From NCBI GenBank assembly GCA_945643635.1, contig CALZFC010000033.1, positions 1,816,001 to 1,880,000 of the forward strand: a stretch of DNA of 64,000 nucleotides, given 5' to 3'. The DNA is from Allodiplogaster sudhausi (taxonomy: Eukaryota > Nematoda > Chromadorea > Rhabditida > Diplogasteridae). Made by a program: the position numbers and the translations under genes. The notes under the pieces are model-generated. The model saw nothing but the letters and a program-made list of their open reading frames with translations. It did no database searches and was not told the origin of the DNA. This document shows positions 41,379-55,020 of the stretch, piece by piece (within the stretch, counting starts at the first letter, position 1; each line of letters starts with the position of its first letter).

Positions 41379-41625
41379 TTCTATTCATATTATACTATTC
41401 CTTGTAAATTTTATACGTTGCCATAATTTCCATTGCATATTTATATTTTTTGTTCTATTGCACTAAAAAATTAAGATGTTATGTACAGATATAAAGTATC
41501 ATGAAAAATTTGTCCATATCAAAGTCTCGGTTTTACCACCGCATGGTTTCAATTATCGGATAAGTCAGGCACGCTATTTGATATATTGCAGTTCCTAGGC
41601 CTCTGTGATTTGTTCTAGATTTACA

Positions 41626-42638
41626 ATGGTTCCGCAGCCGCCGACAGTGCTGATTACTGGAGCGAACCGTGGCATTGGTCTTGGCTTCGTACGGCACTTC
41701 CTCGGGAAGCAAGACGTCAAGCATGTCTTCGCGTGCACTCGCAACCCCAGCGACGCTTCTGATCTCAAGGTGCTTTTTCTCTCTCCAAACAGGCCTTAGC
41801 TCTTCATTGCTTCAGGCAATCTCAGATCCTCGTCTCCATATCGTGAAACTGGATGTCGAAGATGACGACAGCATAATTTCCGCTGAAAAGGTACCATAAC
41901 AAAAAAAAACTATTGAAGTTACGGATTCTACTCTTGTTATTCTGTAGGAAGTGGCGGGAATTGTTGGTGACCTGGGGCTGTCGCTCCTTGTGAACAATTC
42001 TGGTGTACTGCTGCGCGATAATGCACCAGATCGTGCAATTCTGGAGAAGTCACTGAGTGTGAATGTAACAGGAGTGATCATCACTACCCAGGTACTGCTT
42101 ACATCTCTCATCTCTGTCAACGCTTACCGTGTCTGCTTTACTTGGATGGCATCGTGTAATAAATGATATCGGTTGAGGTTTTCCTGCCCCTTCTCCGCCG
42201 TGCGGCTTCTCGTCTTTCATCATCTCCCGTTGGAATCAGTCGCTCAGCTATCGTGAATATCTCTTCTGGAATGGCCTCCATGACAGATAACGGATCAGGT
42301 ACTAGAACTTCAACTGTTTGTATTTAAAGAATGTTGTTGTTCTGTTTCTGCTTTCTTCATTATCATCTCTTTATCTCTGTTAAGGTGGATATATCGCCTA
42401 CCGCGCAAGCAAAACGGCGCTGAACTCTCTGACGAAGACATTCGCTGTGGATCTAGCGAAGGATGAAGTCATGACCATTGCCATCTGTCCTGGTTTTGTC
42501 CAAACAAGAATGACCGGCGAACAAGGAGAACTGACAGTGGAACAATCGATTGCTATGATGACAAATGCCCTGGAAACTTATGGCAAAGAGCACTCGGGTG
42601 GATACTATGGCAAGGATGGAAAGCCATATCCTCTCTAG
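41626..42638 (+). CDS. Short-chain dehydrogenase/reductase, copy 2 (tandem paralogue)
   Basis: Same fold and predicted activity as its upstream neighbour. Five exons: 41626-41769, 41816-41890, 41948-42091, 42178-42298 and 42385-42638. Motifs are TGANRGIG, NNSG, the serine in NISSGMAS and YRASK, ending GGYYGKDGKPYPL. Exon 1 differs from copy 1 at only a few codons, and all four intron positions match. Two acceptors are non-canonical in the upstream base (GGTTGAG before exon 4, TGTTAAG before exon 5). Differences are concentrated in exon 3, just after NNSG (substrate-facing region), which fits divergence in substrate preference; that is inference. Confidence 0.93.
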
Positions 42639-44351
42639 TCGTATTCATTCTCTGAACAAAGCTTGATGCTCTTATCTTGGTCTATTCCTTGACTGTTGTG
42701 ATTATGTGACGGTTGTTATTCTGTTCTATGCAAGTCCACATTTAAAAGTTCAGCAAAGAGTAAAGGATCCCGTGTATTCAATCTTGCTGAAACGCAGAAC
42801 CCCGGCGAAGCTGGCGAACCCAAAATTCTAGCTCTCTCATCTCCTTTCTCTCTCTCTCCTCTTTCTGAATAACAAATGATAGATGTAAGGCGTTTGCTGT
42901 GGGGTACATGCTGCTGCGCATAGCAAGCGCGCAATACTATTTACTCATAACACGCGAATCGTGACTTACGGTAATTTTCGAGGTTCTAAACTTGTTATGT
43001 TGCGGCCTAATTAGTCTCCCGTCTTAATATGATTCTGTATTTTCTTAAGTTTCCCGTTATTTTAACGTGGATAAAAGGGTTTAGGGATGAGCGCGTCACT
43101 GGGGGAAGGGTTGAGAGGACCAGCACTCCCAATTCGACGTGTGGAATGTTTTTCAAATTTGGATAGCAATTTCTCTCGTAGCGAATGCCCTTTACGCCAG
43201 CTGGGTTACGGTGGTTCTCACGTGCATACATCGATTCCGATGCATTGCCGACAGCTGCTTCTCGTTCACTGTTATGTCGGGAGGAATGTGTGCTTCTCCC
43301 TCTGCCCCTCGCACTCTCTCCGCTCTCTGCAGGTGCTTCTTTACTCTGATCGATGGAATCGCAAGTCCCCGTTGAATCTGATAGTGTATCATTAGCATTG
43401 CGCGCCGGCTAACATCTTGCTCGGCAGCCTCGAGGCTCCTGTCTCTGCCCACTCGAACATATCGACCAAGCAGCGAGAGAGTGCGCATGTCCCGGAGAGT
43501 CTCTCTTTCTTGCTAGCCATCTCTTCCGGCGTGGATTACTTGGAAGGACGGGCCGCAGTCCCCTTCTCCTTCTTTCCCCATCTTCCACTTCTCCAGAAAT
43601 GGCCATCCGCCTATTGATGCGCGAGGCTTCCAAAAGCTCCTTCTTTTCCCCTTCCTTTCGGCTTGCTTAGTACGACTTCAGTTTGCGAATCCGTTCCATA
43701 TCTGTCTGTTGACACAGCTGTTTCCCTTGCTCTCAACCCTCGCCCCTTGCACCACCATCCTTTTCTTTCTTTCTATTCTTTTCGTCTTTCTTTGCAATAT
43801 AATTCTCAGGTGTTGTTGTCTAACAACGGCGCATAATTGAATTCAAGGTTGACTATCGGAAAACTGTTCCGGTTGTCTAAACTTTGCTAGTTAATTGTCA
43901 GACTCTGTGTTCGCAAAATGCAAGTCAGATGCTCTTGAAATGATGTTACTAAGTTTTCTTTACGAATCAGTGATGACAGGTTTTGCTACTCATTGGAGTG
44001 TGTTCTTATTGTGGCGAAATAATGGATGTGCGTGTATATCTCTTTGCGACTCTTGCGGTTCGTTTTCAGGTCATAAGAAGAGTGGATCTTTCATTCTGCG
44101 CATTTCCTTATCTCTTTATGTCGTTCTCTGAGCTGGGCAATATATCTTACTTTTGGGTGCATCTCGGGAGCCTTGACGGTCTAATATTTCATGTTGTATG
44201 AATCAGCGAGTTCCTATCTGCTTGCGCATTGAGATTTGCCTAGATATTATCGATGTTTATCGGATTATCCATTTATGTTTAGCATTCGAATGATACGACG
44301 GTAGGATAGAAAAGCCACAGGACGAGGACATCCTCAGCCGCAGCGAGAATG
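42639..44351. other. Interval without a supported gene
   Basis: Lies between the second dehydrogenase and unc-51. Some open frames at 43087-43395 and 43139-43375 have hydrophobic stretches but no family resemblance or splice context, and the minus strand there is also open, so I do not call a gene. The unc-51 promoter should lie near the right end. Confidence 0.5.
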
Positions 44352-45274
44352 ATGGAGCGTTTCGATGGCTTCGAGTACTCGACTCGCGATATGATTGGCC
44401 ATGGCGCTTTCGCCATTGTCTACAAGGGACGATACCATGAGGTTCTCCATTGTCTTCTTCTCTTTTTTGTGATATAAAACCGCATTGTGAGATTGTGTAT
44501 TATTATGCAATCACTTCATCAGTAGTGAATGGCCTTTCCCAAAATGCTTTATAAGTTACTATGAATCATATTGTATGAAGCATGGGGTTACTCTGTATTA
44601 ACTGTCTAGTTATTTGCGCTTTTCTGGTAATTTATCGAAATTTGTTTGTTCGTTGCCTTCGAAATGGATTAGCTCTTGGCAGACAAGCTTTCATTAAACA
44701 TTTCGAGAAAGGGGAAGTGCTGCGTTGTTTCATCGTTCTTGTAATTTGTTTGGTTTATTGGGCAGTCCCTGCAGGGTTAAAAAGGTACCTCGTTCTTGCA
44801 ATTTGGTTGCTTTATTGGGCAGTCTCCCCGCAGGGTTAAAAAGGTTCCGTCTGTTTTGCGCACCCGCCCAGATTTTCAGCCTTCTCGGGGCCATACCCCA
44901 CCCAGATTTTGACGTACAAATTTGCTCATCAGTTGTTGTATTCTTTTAAGCTCTGTTAGCATCACCTTCTTCATTAGATCATGCATGAAATCTCGCTTGC
45001 TAGATGTATCCTGGTGTCCGATTGTCATTATATCTAATTGCCAGGCCGCATTGCTCTCCCGGGATTAGACGGGAGCTGTTGTTGGCTGTCTGTGGCTGGC
45101 TTCAAATGTGTCCCTCCTCGAGGGTAGATGAGTGTGGCGGAAGGAGATGGTTGAAATCTGATCCCCTAAGGGGGGAGGGAGAATTGGCCAACAGGAGCAA
45201 ACTGAGACCTTCCGCGCCCCTTGTGATTCCCACTCCAAGTCACAACTAACCTCTGCTTCACGCCGCTATCCTCA

Positions 45275-45316
<42 letters not shown>

Positions 45317-47762
45317 TTTCTTTTTACCTTTTCTAGGTTCATATTCCAGTTAGCTTGCGGATTCCGTAAGTAAATTTGGCTAAGTGGACCCGGGTGCTTA
45401 GATTTCAAGCAACTTACCAGGGCAACTTTTGTAATATTTGGCACTTCAAGAGTGTAACATGTTGATCTTCTAAGCGGGATGTAATAAACATGTTTTTAAA
45501 CGCCCGGTCAAACAAAGCTGACTCTTATTCTGAATTTTGATTATTCGGTGTTGTCCATGTTTATTATACCATTAGGCTTTACACTACCATTAGTTGAAAA
45601 GGATAGGCCATACTTGCCATGCAAATAATACATGCATTTATTTATTCTGAACGTCGCAAAAAAAAGCGGAATGTAAAAAGACATAGAACGAATACCATTT
45701 GCAGAGACCAGATGTCCCGGTTGCTATTAAGTGCATTGCGAAGAAGAACATCCAGAAGTCTAAGAATCTTCTTACAAAGGAGATTAAGATCCTAAAGGCA
45801 CGTTTTCGTAATTTTTTACTGCTTGAGATTGTCTCAATGGAGGGGGAATTAGTCAATAACAGCTTTTTGTTTAAAAAAAATTGAGAGTATTCTATTTCAG
45901 GAGTTGAGTGTGATGAAGCACGAGAATCTGGTAGCTCTTCTTCGCTGCACCGAGACCCAGTCTCATGTGTATCTCGTCATGGAATTCTGCAATGGAGGAG
46001 ACCTCGCAGACTATCTCCAGCAGAAGGGAACTCTCAAGGAAGACACCATTCACCATTTCGTCGTGCAGATTGGTCAGCTAAGCCCTCTCTTCCTACATCA
46101 TGCATTATTTTTTATACGGTCGTGGTCTGCTAACCACATGCGTTAAAAATTTAGCGATACATGGAACATTTCTCATGTGAAATTTTCACGTGCTTTTGCC
46201 CCAGTCATCTTCGCTGTGAGAACGAAGACTAGCGAGAAAGGAAGATAAAGAGACAGGGGGGGCGGATTGAGAGAAGGAATGAGAGTGCATTGGAATGTCT
46301 AGAGTGTTCTCCTTGTCTTCCCTCCCCCAAAGGGGCTATTACGGAGACTGCGCCATCCAGAGATGCCATGAATATCGGATCTTGGGAAAGTTGGAAATGA
46401 CGTCATCGTTCTGTGCAATATCCAACATACAATTTGTGGGGTGAAGACGTCGGATTTGGAGAGACAAACGAGAGGGAAATATATTCCTAGATGTTCACTT
46501 TCAGCCCACGCTCTGGAAGCGATGAACAAGAAGGGCATTGTTCATCGAGATTTAAAACCACAAAACATTCTTCTGTGCAACCCAACTCGGTCAACAAATC
46601 CACCCGCTTCTGAGCTTCTCATCAAGGTTAATTCTAATGGAGATGTAGGTTCGAGAAGATTTTGTTGAAGAGTATAACCGGAATCCTTTTTTAAAGCCAA
46701 GAATTGGAAATATATTTGAGGATACTAAGAATTAGCCTATTATTGTAGCTGGCGGACTTTGGCTTTGCGAGGTTCCTGAACGAAGGAGTCATGGCTGCCA
46801 CTCTCTGTGGATCACCGATGTACATGGCCCCTGAGGTATTCTTTTTGCAATTTATAGGCTTGGTTTTAGGAATGTTGATTAATCGTATTTCGAATCAGGT
46901 GGTTTAGCTTTCTCGCATTTTTTTTTGTTTCAATATGACGTCATGTTTGTAATTTCTAAACTAATGTGAAAGAGTTTCTTTCTAGCGAAACTTTTTGTAT
47001 CCAGGTTATCATGTCATTGCAATATGATGCGAAGGCAGATTTGTGGTCAATTGGAACGATTCTCTTCCAGTGCCTCACTGGCAAGGCTCCATTCCAGGTG
47101 CTTTTATAGCGCTTGTTTTGCAGCGAAAGAATTTAATTTTTTAAGTTAACATAAATTGTTAAGAACTAGAAAGATGACAGGAGATTGCAAAATTATTGTT
47201 TAGGCGCAAACGCCACCGGCTCTGAAGATGTTCTACGAGAAGAATCCGGTGTTAAAACCGGCGATTCCGGAGTGGTGCTCCCCGAGTTTGTGTGATTTGC
47301 TGCTGCGGCTACTGAAGAGAAATGCAAAAGATCGCATCTCGTTTGGTAAGAGAAATTGCCTTTTTACCATTTCTCAATATATATCTTATTGTTCTTTTCA
47401 GAGGAGTTCTTTGCGCATCCCTTCCTGCACAACCCTCCTCCCTCGTCTCCTGCCAAGCGAATCTTGGAAACCGCCGCGTCTCCACTCGCTTCTCGGCGAT
47501 TCAATCCAATTGGTACATCTTTGTGTTATATCATACGATTAGAGTACTAAAGCTGCCGGATTTTTCTTTTCAATTACGGTGTATTATTGGGAAGGAAGTC
47601 ATCTTTAATACAAATAATTTTGAGGCGGCAGTGCTATTCCAATGCCGAGGAGATCTGCAAATGTGGTTACGCCGACTTCTGGAGGTGCTGGAGCTAAGCC
47701 GGAGAGTCCAATGGCCGGCAGAAGGATGCCTGGTTTGTTGAAAGGGCTCCAGAATGAGAGAG

Positions 47763-47795
<33 letters not shown>

Positions 47796-50700
47796 GACAT
47801 TGATGGTATGGAGAACCTTTCAGGTGCTCCTGGCGCGATGAATGAGAGCAGTGACTTCACTTTCCTTCCTCCTCTTCAGTCTGGCGCGGCCCCTGGGACA
47901 AGCCCTGTCAAGCAAGTTCAGGTACTATTGACTGAAGTGCAACGCACTTTTTGTCCGTTTGTAATATTTTCATTATTACTCTTGCAAATATCTTTGTTCA
48001 CTTTGTCCACGCTGTGCTGAGGAAGCAAGTTGTCCTCATGAAGGTGCGCACGGGAGAAGCAGCGACCACGTACTCTGCAGCTGCGACTTCTCCATCGACT
48101 GTCAAGGCAGTTCCCGTGCCGAGTCAAAGGCAGAACTATGCACTGATCGAGCAGAGACGGGCACAAGGTCAGAGCTCTTCATCTTTTTGCATTATGCCAA
48201 GTGGCAGATGTCACTGTTTGTGTATACGTGACATTTGTTTGAAGCAACTGGCCAAGCCTCACCCCGACTTGGCGGCATTCCGGGAGCACCCGCCACTGCG
48301 GCTGCGACTTCTCGGAGGGAGCAAGCACTTCCCGCCTTCCCAAGCATAGAGGAGATGAATGTTCCGCCAAGTAAGATCTTTTCTGCCTTCATATTGAAGA
48401 AGCCTCCCGGAATGACTCCCCTTCCCTTTCAGCCAGCTACTTTGTTCGTGACCAACGAACTCGTCGCTCTACCGGGGACAACTCTTCAGTTGGTGGTCGT
48501 TCTCGCAGAAACACTCTAGCGGATGATGCCGCCCCTCTTCCTGGACAGGTTTCTCTTTTTTTATGATTCCCTGTTTATGTAGCAAATACAGCACATTTCT
48601 CTCGTTTTGTTTGAACAGCTAAATGATTCCGTTGAGGTGGCGGAGTTCCCCAAGTCTGCGACCACCGCCGAATTGCACTCGACCCGCTCCGGTGGCTCGG
48701 ATGGCAGCTCTGGCTCGGCTGCCCCCACCGCCCCCTCGGGCTCGCCCGTTCTTGACAACATGCGTTTTCTCTCCGTTGCCCCTGGAGAATCCAGTTCCAA
48801 CATTCCCTCTGCTACTCTCACAATCAAGGTTTCTTCTTGTGTCGTCTCTCTTGCCTCTTTCATAAGAGGATGCTTTATTGCTGTTCCCATTGATCGTTTT
48901 CCCTTTGCAGGCTCCATCTGCCTTGCCTCAGCGACAGAGCACAAGCAGTGAGATCAGTGAAGATGACGACGCGAGGAATTGCAAAGGTAGGAATCCGCGC
49001 ACACTATATATTACCAGACACGTAAAGAAGTACATTCTTCACTCGCAACACTTCAGACCTCCTTTTTTCGCACGTTTCTTAGTGTCACGGGGCTCTATAT
49101 GAAAACACATCAATCAGCCTTCATCTTCAAGAGTTCAGACTGAACTCAAAGAATGTTTAACAAAAGCCAAAGGTGTTTATCGCCTTTTTTTCTTGCCCTC
49201 GTTTCTTGCGAGCTTTTCTTGTCCTCGTCTGCCATCCACTTAGTCGCTCTCGAGAACAACTGCCATCCTCTCCATCTCTGCCTTCTCCCTCACCCCCGCG
49301 CTCTCTCCTCCTCCTCTCTCTCTCTCCCTCTGGTGTGCTGGCTACGCAATAGTAGCCACTCGGTCTCTATTTCTATCCCCTTTTCTCAGTGATTAATCGA
49401 TTACACCTATGAACTACCTGGGTACTTCTCGTCAATGGTTATCTTTCCGCTTCCACGAGAGAGGGGGCTTAAGCTGTGACTCTTGAACAAAAGAAAGCTT
49501 GCGTGAGAAGGAGATTGATGGGCTGATGGACACACACATATATTTTTATATATATAAATATATAAAAGAAAATTAGAAACTAAAGAAACCTTAAAGGAGT
49601 GCGCAGAGTACCAAATTCTTCAGATAATGGTAGGAATCGGTGTTCCTGTTCACTGCTTAAAACGATAAAATTTGAGATGAAGGCTCATCGTCGATTGCTT
49701 CACATCTCATGACGTCGACCGCTTCGGCCGAAGACACGACGTCCTCTTCGGGGGTGGGAGGGGACGAGAAGCTGAAGAGTCATCCCTTCCCTCTCCAGAC
49801 TGGCAAGACGCCTCCCCTTCACACCACCGCCCTGGCTGGCCTCCCTGGCGGACCTCTCTTCGCTAGAGGAGACGATGTCAGTGTCTTTCTTCTCCGTTCA
49901 CACTTATTCTTGATTGGCCGGCATGTTTGTGAAGAACATGACAGCAATCTGCTATCACTGTTAAAAGGTAAACTGAAAAAATATAACTCTTGATACAGGA
50001 AGAAGAAATGGACGAAGATGAGACGGAAGCCCCGCGTGCACTTGAACAGGAGACTCTCATGCACGAAGAACATGTTCAGGTCTCCATATTTTTTGTGGCT
50101 CCCAGTCTAATTTCTTTGAATTCCTCATGTTGTTACAGTATATAATTGATGAATGGTTGCCTACATTGCAGATCTTGGCTAAGCTTCGTTATGTCCTGGA
50201 TGTGGTTGAGACTCTGATACAAGTTGCAGAGCAGAGTGACAACCCGATGTCGGCCGCCTTTCAGGTAAGAGTTCTTCATTCTATATCATTTAGGATTTCC
50301 CTATTTCATAGAGCTGTTATATCTCTGATTGATGCAGACAAGCCACTCCTCGAATGGCGCGGCTGCTGCGACCGGCGGAGCCGCGACTGGCAACAACGCG
50401 GGCTCGGGCTCCGCTGCTCAGAGAAAGGTATTCCTTCTTTCACTTCCAATTGACAAATCACTGATGGATGCTTGGATTTGGCATTATCAGCCATACCATT
50501 TTATACTGAGTTCTCTATAAAAATGTTTGATGTTGAGCGTGAAGCGACGTCCTCGATGTACCGCAGAGCAGAGCAACTGGTTGTGTACGTGCGAGCACTG
50601 CACATGCTGTCCCAGGCCAGCCAACTCTCTCTGTCTTCTCTTCTCTTTCCCTCTCTTCTCTCTCTCTCTCATCTTTTGGAAGTTAACACTTCCTTCAGGC

Positions 50701-51496
50701 CCTCTTGCTAGCGCAGAGGAATGTGCAGTCTAAAACTCTTCAACCTTCTCCCGCGGTCTACGACGTGCTGAACCAGCTTAACGACAAGTACCATCAATGC
50801 CTCGTTAGCTTACCGTTTCTTTCTAAAGCTTAGCCGCTTTGTCCCTGTTTTAATATAACAAGTATTTTTGTGCGACCTATATACGCATGTAATGCTAAAG
50901 TAATTATATTATGATTAAATTGAAGAGAGGAAATGACGGTGTCATTTCAGGTGCGCTCTCAAGAGTTGGCGTCTCTCGGCCTGCCAGGCACAGACCCGGC
51001 CATGGCCATAGTCTCCGCCGAGCGCATCATGTACAAGTATGCCATGGAGCTCTGCCAGACCGCGGCCCTGGACGAGTTATTCGGCAACCCACAGCTCTGC
51101 AGTAGAAGGTTATTACTTGCTTCCTTATTATCTTTTTTTCAGTTCCCACTTAGACATTCTGTAAGTGGAATTGATTGGTTGGGGAAATGCTTTCGCTGCA
51201 TTGATTAATGGTGTGGTTGCAGGTACAAGACAGCGTACATGATGCTTCACACCCTCTCCGAGCAAGTTCAGACTGAGCAAGATAAGCAGGTACTTCTTAA
51301 ATAAATAAATAAAAAAATCTGGTCACCCCACCAAGTCGTAATCCCAATCCTGTTATGTTTGCCCAGAACTTCTTGCTATGAATGCCTTTTTCTTCTTGAG
51401 GTTCTCTCGAAGCAGAAGAACGCAGTGGAGACTCGTCTACGGATTCTCGAGAAGAAGGGTTATGTCACTGCAGTCCCGGCTAATGCTAACAAGTAA
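44352..51496 (+). CDS. unc-51: Autophagy-initiating serine/threonine kinase UNC-51/ULK/Atg1
   Basis: Starts autophagosome formation with Atg13 and FIP200-like partners, and in nematodes also acts in axon growth. About 23 exons, including 44352-44441, 45705-45797, 45901-46072, 46505-46626, 46749-46835, 47005-47097, 47214-47345, 47402-47512, 48433-48548, 48619-48828, 48911-48986, 50172-50264, 50538-50615 and 50699-50803. The N-terminal kinase domain has [24 protein letters not shown], catalytic [26 protein letters not shown] and [19 protein letters not shown] long serine/proline-rich linker follows. The C-terminal EAT/MIT-like domain ([56 protein letters not shown]) binds Atg13 in homologues. 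GC donors open introns 45798-45900 and 50616-50698. Confidence 0.96.
44442..45704. other. Long first intron of unc-51
   Basis: 1263 bases between exon 1 and exon 2 of the kinase. It contains a CT run at 45279-45313 and a short local duplication near 44733-44850 (two copies of a CTTG-AATTTG-TTGGGCAGTC...CAGGGTTAAAAAGG unit). First introns often hold regulatory elements, but none can be named here. Confidence 0.7.
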
Positions 51497-53128
51497 GAGG
51501 CATGGTCAGCCCCCCCCCCTATGCCTCCGGACATGTATCTACACTTCCTACTGTAAGTCAAAGATGTATGCATTACTGTGATCGAGGAGCATCTTAGACC
51601 TTGTGCCATATTCTCCTCTGTCGAGAATAGTGAAAGGTGCGCTGAAAAAAAAAACTATCGTACTCGCATTTATCTTGTCGTTTTTTTCTTTCTGCATGTC
51701 GCGCGGTTTTAAGGTATTCTTGCCTAGATTTGGTCAGCTCTGACCTGATTATTTTGAGTTAGATGTAAAATGAACGTGAAACCTAAAAGATAGTGAAAGA
51801 GATTTTCTCCATTTGCTCTTTCTTAAAAGGATGAATACGGTTGGTGTCCTAGTTAGTCTTTAGTCTTTTGAACACCTCAACTTGTTTCCCACGCACATTC
51901 TACTTTGTTTGTTTTCTGGACATGAGCTACTGCTCCGTTTCAAACAGTCTACTCTCCTTTCAGGCATCTCTTTCCACTTTTCCATGCTAGTAATTTCTTT
52001 TCATTCATACGTTTTATCGTTCTCCTAGAGCATAGAAAATTGATTAATTAGTGTGATGGGTAGTTTAATCTTTTGTTAAAAACATAACAATTGTTTGATA
52101 CTATGCACTAAACAGTTTCAGTTTTTGCTGCTATAATCTGATAACAGGCTCCATAGCATATTTGCAGCTTTTCCCTTGTCGAGAACTCTCAAGTAGGAAC
52201 ACTTACCAGCGATTGCTTGCATTGTCGTTTGCCCATCTTTGTGTATATTCTTACTTTTCATCCACGTTGTCTTCCTTTTTCTCCCCTGCCATTGTAAATA
52301 CCACGGAGGACACTGCGATCGTCTGGTATCTTTTTCGCGTATTTTTGGAAACAATTTTGGAGTTGAAAATTCCTTGAAAATTGGTAACTATTTCTAGTCT
52401 TACTACTAACGTTACCTATTTTGAATAAGGTTATTTAACGCAAACGGTTTTCATAAAAGTTGCTGACCATTCGAGAAGCTTTACACAGAATATTGCAGTT
52501 ACATTTTGCTCGCTTGAAACAAACCCTGTTCAGCCTCTCCATTGCATGATATGACGCTGTTAACTGCATCAGCCGTGCCTGCCACGAGGGTACTGAAGCA
52601 GCACAACAAAAGTAACAGCCGCAGTCACAGCAACATCTCTTCCAGAATGACTGGGCAGAAAAATTAGGCCGATTAGATCGCTGTCGTCAACGCCGAAATG
52701 TTGGAATGGCACGAGAAGTCCATATAATTGATAACCAAGAATATTAGATAAACACTTTCCCCGACAAGACTGACCATTTTAAAATAATACGGATCGATTA
52801 GCTGAAAACACTACATGATCGTTTTGGGAAAAAAAGGCAGAAATTGTTTTTGGCGGCGTTGTATGCGTTGTACATGATGCTGCTTCATTAAAGACTGAAA
52901 GGAAATCATAGGTTTGCTCTTGAAATACGAGCAGCATAATGAGAGCTTTCACTTAGCAGTCGAAGGAGAAGGAAAGTGTTTAGCTGGAATTGCTTTGCGC
53001 CTTCTCCAGAAGTGCAGAACAAACATCGACTGCCCTTTCTTTTATGCTCTCAGGTGCAATTTTCATTTTTAATCTGGGACAGCCGAATAAATATATTCTG
53101 CTACTGGTTGTGAACACCTTAATAACTT
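51497..53128. other. Interval without a supported gene
   Basis: Downstream of unc-51 and upstream of the first Srx-like receptor. AT-rich, with no frame that resembles a protein family on either strand. Confidence 0.55.
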
Positions 53129-54546
53129 ATGATGGAAGGAAGAGAAGGATTGAAATGTGAAATGTGCCAAGTGCAAGAAGTAGCAATGCTCCCCTCTAAG
53201 GCGCTGATTGTGGATGAGATGGCCATGAAGGATCGTCGTTTCTCGCTCACTCCCCTGCAGCTTCCCTCCATCCCTTCATCCTTCTACTTCATCCTCGTTC
53301 TTCTTCACTCTTCTGTTGTTCTCACTGCAATTGTTCTCAACTTTAGCTTCATTTACATTTTTACACGACGCAGAAGCATTTTCATGGCGGTAGGATTTTT
53401 CCTTTGGATTTCCAGATCTCGGTAGAAGGCTTCTTAAGGAAGCAATTTTATAAGGAAACATGTGTTTAATAAACAAAGAATAATTGGGAGTTGATATCCA
53501 GCATTCGATCTACCGCATTGTGATCCAGCTGGTGGCTTGTACAACACTCGGCTCGCTAACCCATGCACTCTTTATTGTCTCCTCCTATGCTGCCCAGGTT
53601 CAAATGCTAAATTCATTTCATCTTTGCTTTTCAAATTTCTAATACTTGCAATTTTATATAATTGATATGTATATGTACATATGTATGACCTGTCCCTTTG
53701 AACCAGCGCTCCGTGTTCGGCAACTCCATCGGAACTGTGGAACTCTTCTTCGATATGGTCGCCTCCTATGGCATTCTGGTCTTCGCCGCTCTCATGGCCT
53801 TCAATCGATACTGCGTCTTCGCCACTTCCGAGGCTGATAACATCTTTTCGCGGTAGGACCAATGAATGATTTCCTTTCTTGATTAGATGCCTCTGCAGCA
53901 AAAAGATGTGGCTGTGGAATGGCCTGTGCTGGCTGACAATCCTCTCTCTTCCCTGTCTGGTTACGGTAGCTGGCTGCTACCGTGCCTACCAGCCGACAGT
54001 CCGCACTTACTACGACACTTGCCAGCGAGCATCCGATCTCTCGGCTATTATCAGTCTAAATGTGCGTATCTCCTTCAGCCAGACTCACTAATGAATCTTT
54101 CCCTCAGGGCGTGTACTCGCTGTGCCTCGTCGTCGTGGCCTTCTACGTGCTGATCTTTGTGCAGATCCGAAGAGCCCGGCAGGCTGGCAGTCTCTCCCCC
54201 TCTCCCTCCCCCGTTGCCACCAAACCTGAAGTCACTCTTCTCAAGCAGACCATCTCTGTCTTCCTACTCTACAGCGTACGAATGCAATTTGTCATTTACA
54301 TATTTGTACGTTTATTCATCTATGTGTATCTTAGATATTGAATTTTTACAGAAAAAAAAAGAATATTTTCAGATTTCTCTAGTGATCTACCTCTCAACGA
54401 CGATGTTGTACGGTCTTTCGCCAGACGCCTTCTTCCTTCTCGTCTTCTGCTCCAATCTGGCCAATTCTCTCGTCTGTGCTCTCTATCCTTTCTTCTTCAT
54501 TCTTTCCACTCGCGAGACGAAGAAGCGGCTCGATCAGTTTACACAG
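53129..54546 (+). CDS. Srx-like serpentine receptor 1
   Basis: A seven-helix receptor of the nematode class-x type. Plus-strand exons in phase: first exon ending at 53389, 53502-53597, 53707-53852, 53887-54061, 54108-54275 and 54373-54546. TM1 is IVLNFSFIYIFTRRR and TM2 is in HSIYRIVIQLVACTTLG. The TM3 end is ALMAFNRYCVFATSEADNIFSR, with the NRY-C-VF signature. An extracellular loop contains YYDTC. TM5 is LCLVVVAFYVLIFVQI and TM7 is FFLLVFCSNLANSLVCALYPFFF. The start could be ATG 53129 or ATG 53222. The C-terminal exon after FTQ was not identified; the region up to the transposon at 55021 may hold it. Confidence 0.85.
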
Positions 54547-55020
54547 GTATTTACTATCTGGCTTGTCTCATTGGTGTTATTCCAAATTCTTGATCTGAGG
54601 CCGTTAGCTTCGCGGTCGCTGTCAATCGCATTCTCATCAATCCTTCCTCCGTGCCCTCTACGACCAACTAACTTATATTCAGTGTTACCGTATGCTCCTC
54701 TCCTTCTGATTCTTCTACAATTCCAAGAATGGTGGTTGATAAAGCGTAACATTGATTATCTACCAGCAGGCATATGCAGCATGATGCTGGCAATTCTTGA
54801 AATACAAGCGAACACTTAAATTAGGGGTTGGAGCGAGCGAAAAGTGCTAATCCTCTGACTGCTTGTTACCCGGGGCACAAACTTCTGAAGAGTGGCACTC
54901 TCTCTCCTTGCGGAATACCCAAGCGGAGATTGAGCTTTCGGTTCTCAAGAAAGAGTTTTCCTGATGAACGTGCTGATTCAGCGTCAGTTAATTTGATTTC
55001 TCTCTGGATGGGAATACATA
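54547..55020. other. Interval between receptor 1 and the second palindromic element
   Basis: Open frames here (to about 54819) are continuations past a splice donor and do not resemble the C-termini of the sister receptors. A missing last exon of receptor 1 may lie here or may have been displaced by the transposon. Confidence 0.45.

Noticed and set aside
42716..43633. Several open frames between the dehydrogenases and unc-51
   Set aside because: Both strands are open with arginine- or leucine-rich composition and none resembles a family; insufficient evidence for a gene.
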